The notes under the pieces: model-generated
Database searches by the model: none
Seen by the model: the letters and a program-made list of their open reading frames with translations, nothing else
What the model was told of the DNA's origin: nothing
In this document: positions 39,384 to 40,503 of the stretch, one piece after another
How positions within the stretch are numbered: position 1 is the stretch's first letter
Layout: each line of letters opens with the position of its first letter
Assembly: GCA_001898785.1 (NCBI GenBank)
Contig: MKVE01000047.1
Location: 29,098-69,600 of the forward strand
Length of the DNA stretch: 40,503 nucleotides
Source of the DNA: Chryseobacterium sp. 36-9
GTDB taxonomy: Bacteria; Bacteroidota; Bacteroidia; Flavobacteriales; Weeksellaceae
Reading direction: 5' to 3'
Translations under genes and position numbers: made by a program

Positions 39384-40233
39384 ACATTTCTAAGATACCT
39401 GTTTTTGCGCCTTCCCAGCCAATGATAGCTGTCTTTCTTGTATTGCCCCACATATATCCACCAATTTTTCCCGAAGATTGAATAACTCGGTGACAAGGGA
39501 TGAGAAATGCAACAGGATTACTTCCGATAGCTGTGCCAACGGTCCTGGAAGCATTTGGACTGCCGATTTGCTCAGCAATGTTATGATAAGAAGAAAGCCT
39601 GCCCATTGGGATTTTTAAGAGTGTTTCCCAAACCTTTAGCTGAAAATCTGTGCCTTTCAAGTGTAATTTTATTTCGGGTAATTTGCTCCAGTCATTCTGA
39701 AAAATAAACAACGCATTTTGCTGTATCAGGTCTAATTTTTGGTGAAGGATAGCGTTCGGAAATTTTTGCTTTAAATTATGTAGCGTATTGGCTTCACCAT
39801 CGTCAAAAGCCATATAACAGATACCTTTTTTCGTGGAAGCAACCAGCAGGTTTCCAAACGGACTTTCTGCAAAGCTATAATTAATAGAAAGACTTTTACC
39901 ACCGTTTCTATATTCGGCAGGTGTCATTCCTTCAATGTTAATAAACAAATCATGCAACCGTCCTGTACCGGAAAGTCCTGTTTCAAAAGCAGCATCAAAA
40001 AGCGTTGCCTGCTGGTCGGTCAGTAATCTTTTGGCGTGTTCGATACTGATGTACTGAAGAAATTTTTTTGGCGTTGTTCCTGCCCAATCGCTAAATAATC
40101 GCTGAAAATGATACGGGCTTAGATGTACCTGCTCCGCAACTTCGTCCAGACTTGGTTGTGTTTTAAAATTGGTTTTAATATAATCTATTGCTTCAGCAAT
40201 TCTTTGGTAATTGATTTGTTTTTGTTGATCCAT
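39382..40233 (-). CDS. AraC-type regulator fused to O6-methylguanine-DNA methyltransferase
   Basis: 283 residues. Residues about 10-110 hold the double AraC HTH (SLDEVAEQVHLSPYHFQRLFSDWAGTTPKKFLQYI and the second helix pair ending GMTPAEYRNG). Residues about 115-280 are an Ogt/Ada-C methyltransferase, with the Arg-finger region SPNASRTVGTAIGSNP and acceptor C247 in IPCHRVIQSSG. The N-terminal Ada domain, with its zinc-binding phosphotriester cysteine, is absent, so this is not a complete Ada: DNA binding cannot be turned on by phosphotriester methylation. It repairs O6-alkylguanine by irreversible self-alkylation and possibly regulates itself and the SDR gene. Such fusions are common in Bacteroidetes. 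Confidence 0.92.
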   Translation of the reverse strand: MDQQKQINYQRIAEAIDYIKTNFKTQPSLDEVAEQVHLSPYHFQRLFSDWAGTTPKKFLQYISIEHAKRLLTDQQATLFDAAFETGLSGTGRLHDLFINIEGMTPAEYRNGGKSLSINYSFAESPFGNLLVASTKKGICYMAFDDGEANTLHNLKQKFPNAILHQKLDLIQQNALFIFQNDWSKLPEIKLHLKGTDFQLKVWETLLKIPMGRLSSYHNIAEQIGSPNASRTVGTAIGSNPVAFLIPCHRVIQSSGKIGGYMWGNTRKTAIIGWEGAKTGILEM

Positions 40234-40254
40234 AGTTCTGTTTTATTTGTCAAA

Positions 40255-40294
40255 TGTCAGAACAATATCGCTGTAAAACAATCCGAAACTTGCT
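40255..40294 (-). promoter_or_regulatory. Two-block motif upstream of the AraC-Ogt gene
   Basis: On the minus strand AGCAAGTTTCGG (40283-40294) and TTCTGACA (40255-40262) occur 22-61 bases before the start codon. The blocks are the same as at 39361-39383, but the gap is longer: 20 bases here against 3 there. Confidence 0.5.
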
Positions 40295-40390
40295 GAATTT
40301 TGACGATTATTTAAACTCATTCAACTTTCCTCAGAGTATAAAGTATGGATTTTTTAGTACTAATGTTCATTTGAAAACCAAATATTCAAT

Positions 40391-40503
40391 TTAGCACTGA
40401 ACCCGCATTTTGTCAAACTGTTGTTGAACTAAACCTCCGGTAGCTTTTTCTCTTCGCTGTTTTATTAATTTTGGTAAAACAAACAATAAAATCTTTAAAA
40501 TGG
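40391..40503 (-). CDS. 3' end of an unidentified minus-strand gene (partial)
   Basis: From the window edge the minus strand is open for 36 codons up to the TAA at 40391-40393. The translation starts with a hydrophobic stretch (ILKILLFVLPKLI) and ends with a polar, basic helix (KQRREKATGGLVQQQFDKMR, then VQC). This looks like the last membrane segment and cytoplasmic tail of a membrane protein. It is too short to assign a family, and chance is possible. If real, it is upstream of the AraC-Ogt gene on the same strand. Confidence 0.45.
   Translation of the reverse strand, partial: ILKILLFVLPKLIKQRREKATGGLVQQQFDKMRVQC

Noticed and set aside
39382-40233. Full Ada protein
   Set aside because: The N-terminal zinc/phosphotriester domain with its four cysteines is missing; only the AraC and Ogt parts are present.

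Overview
The window looks like chromosome from a low-GC member of the Flavobacteriales, most likely Weeksellaceae of the Chryseobacterium type. The evidence is AT-rich intergenic DNA, few Shine-Dalgarno sites, many promoters with the Bacteroidetes -7 element TAnnTTTG (some with a TTG element about 19-20 bases upstream), and gene content such as BatC/BatD, a DUF5916 protein, a pRiA4b ORF-3-like protein and DUF4440-serine hydrolase architecture. The genus is inference. There is no rRNA, tRNA, CRISPR array, transposase or phage gene.

Layout. 1-3.1 kb (+): end of a Bat (aerotolerance) operon (batC-like partial, batD), then MarC and a small membrane protein. 3.1-7.0 kb (-): a small acidic protein and two tandem long-chain acyl-CoA synthetase paralogs, divergent from an acyl-CoA dehydrogenase (7.2-8.3 kb, +), together a fatty-acid activation and oxidation block. 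8.5-11.9 kb (+): a membrane-tethered XRE regulator, a secreted beta-lactamase-fold hydrolase, and an Rrf2 regulator with an NAD(P)-binding oxidoreductase; the last two share an almost identical candidate operator. 12-16 kb (-): lipoprotein alpha-amylase, pRiA4b ORF-3-like protein, and a PhoR/PhoB-like two-component pair. 16.2-20.4 kb (+): glnS and a DUF5916 outer-membrane-type protein, followed by a dispersed flavobacterial hairpin repeat.

20.6-22.3 kb (-) is a tight five-gene redox/acetyltransferase operon (GNAT, FMN reductase, YjdI ferredoxin-like, OsmC, GNAT). 22.5-25.7 kb (-) holds a small membrane protein, a structured gene-free gap and a NarL-type response regulator overlapping its histidine kinase. 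25.9-28.7 kb carries pheS, a YceI lipoprotein and a divergent ABC ATPase. At 28.8-28.9 kb there is a strong promoter followed by a rod-shaped, T-tract-terminated transcript, which I interpret as a 6S-Flavo-type RNA. 28.9-31.2 kb has a YjdM/PhnA-type zinc-ribbon protein, gcvT and a Cys-type glutathione peroxidase, then a heptanucleotide tandem array.

31.3-34.8 kb is the least explained part: a PAS-LuxR regulator divergent from a two-gene unit encoding a secreted coiled-coil/beta-barrel protein and a secreted cysteine-rich protein with an ankyrin-like segment, with a 7-2-7 NarL-type dyad between them. I consider this the best candidate for an undescribed system. 35-38.4 kb (+) has a sugar-phosphate isomerase-like lipoprotein, an FkbM methyltransferase and a polysaccharide flippase. 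38.5-40.2 kb (-) has an SDR and an AraC-Ogt fusion that share a two-block promoter motif. The last about 110 bases hold the 3' end of another minus-strand gene.
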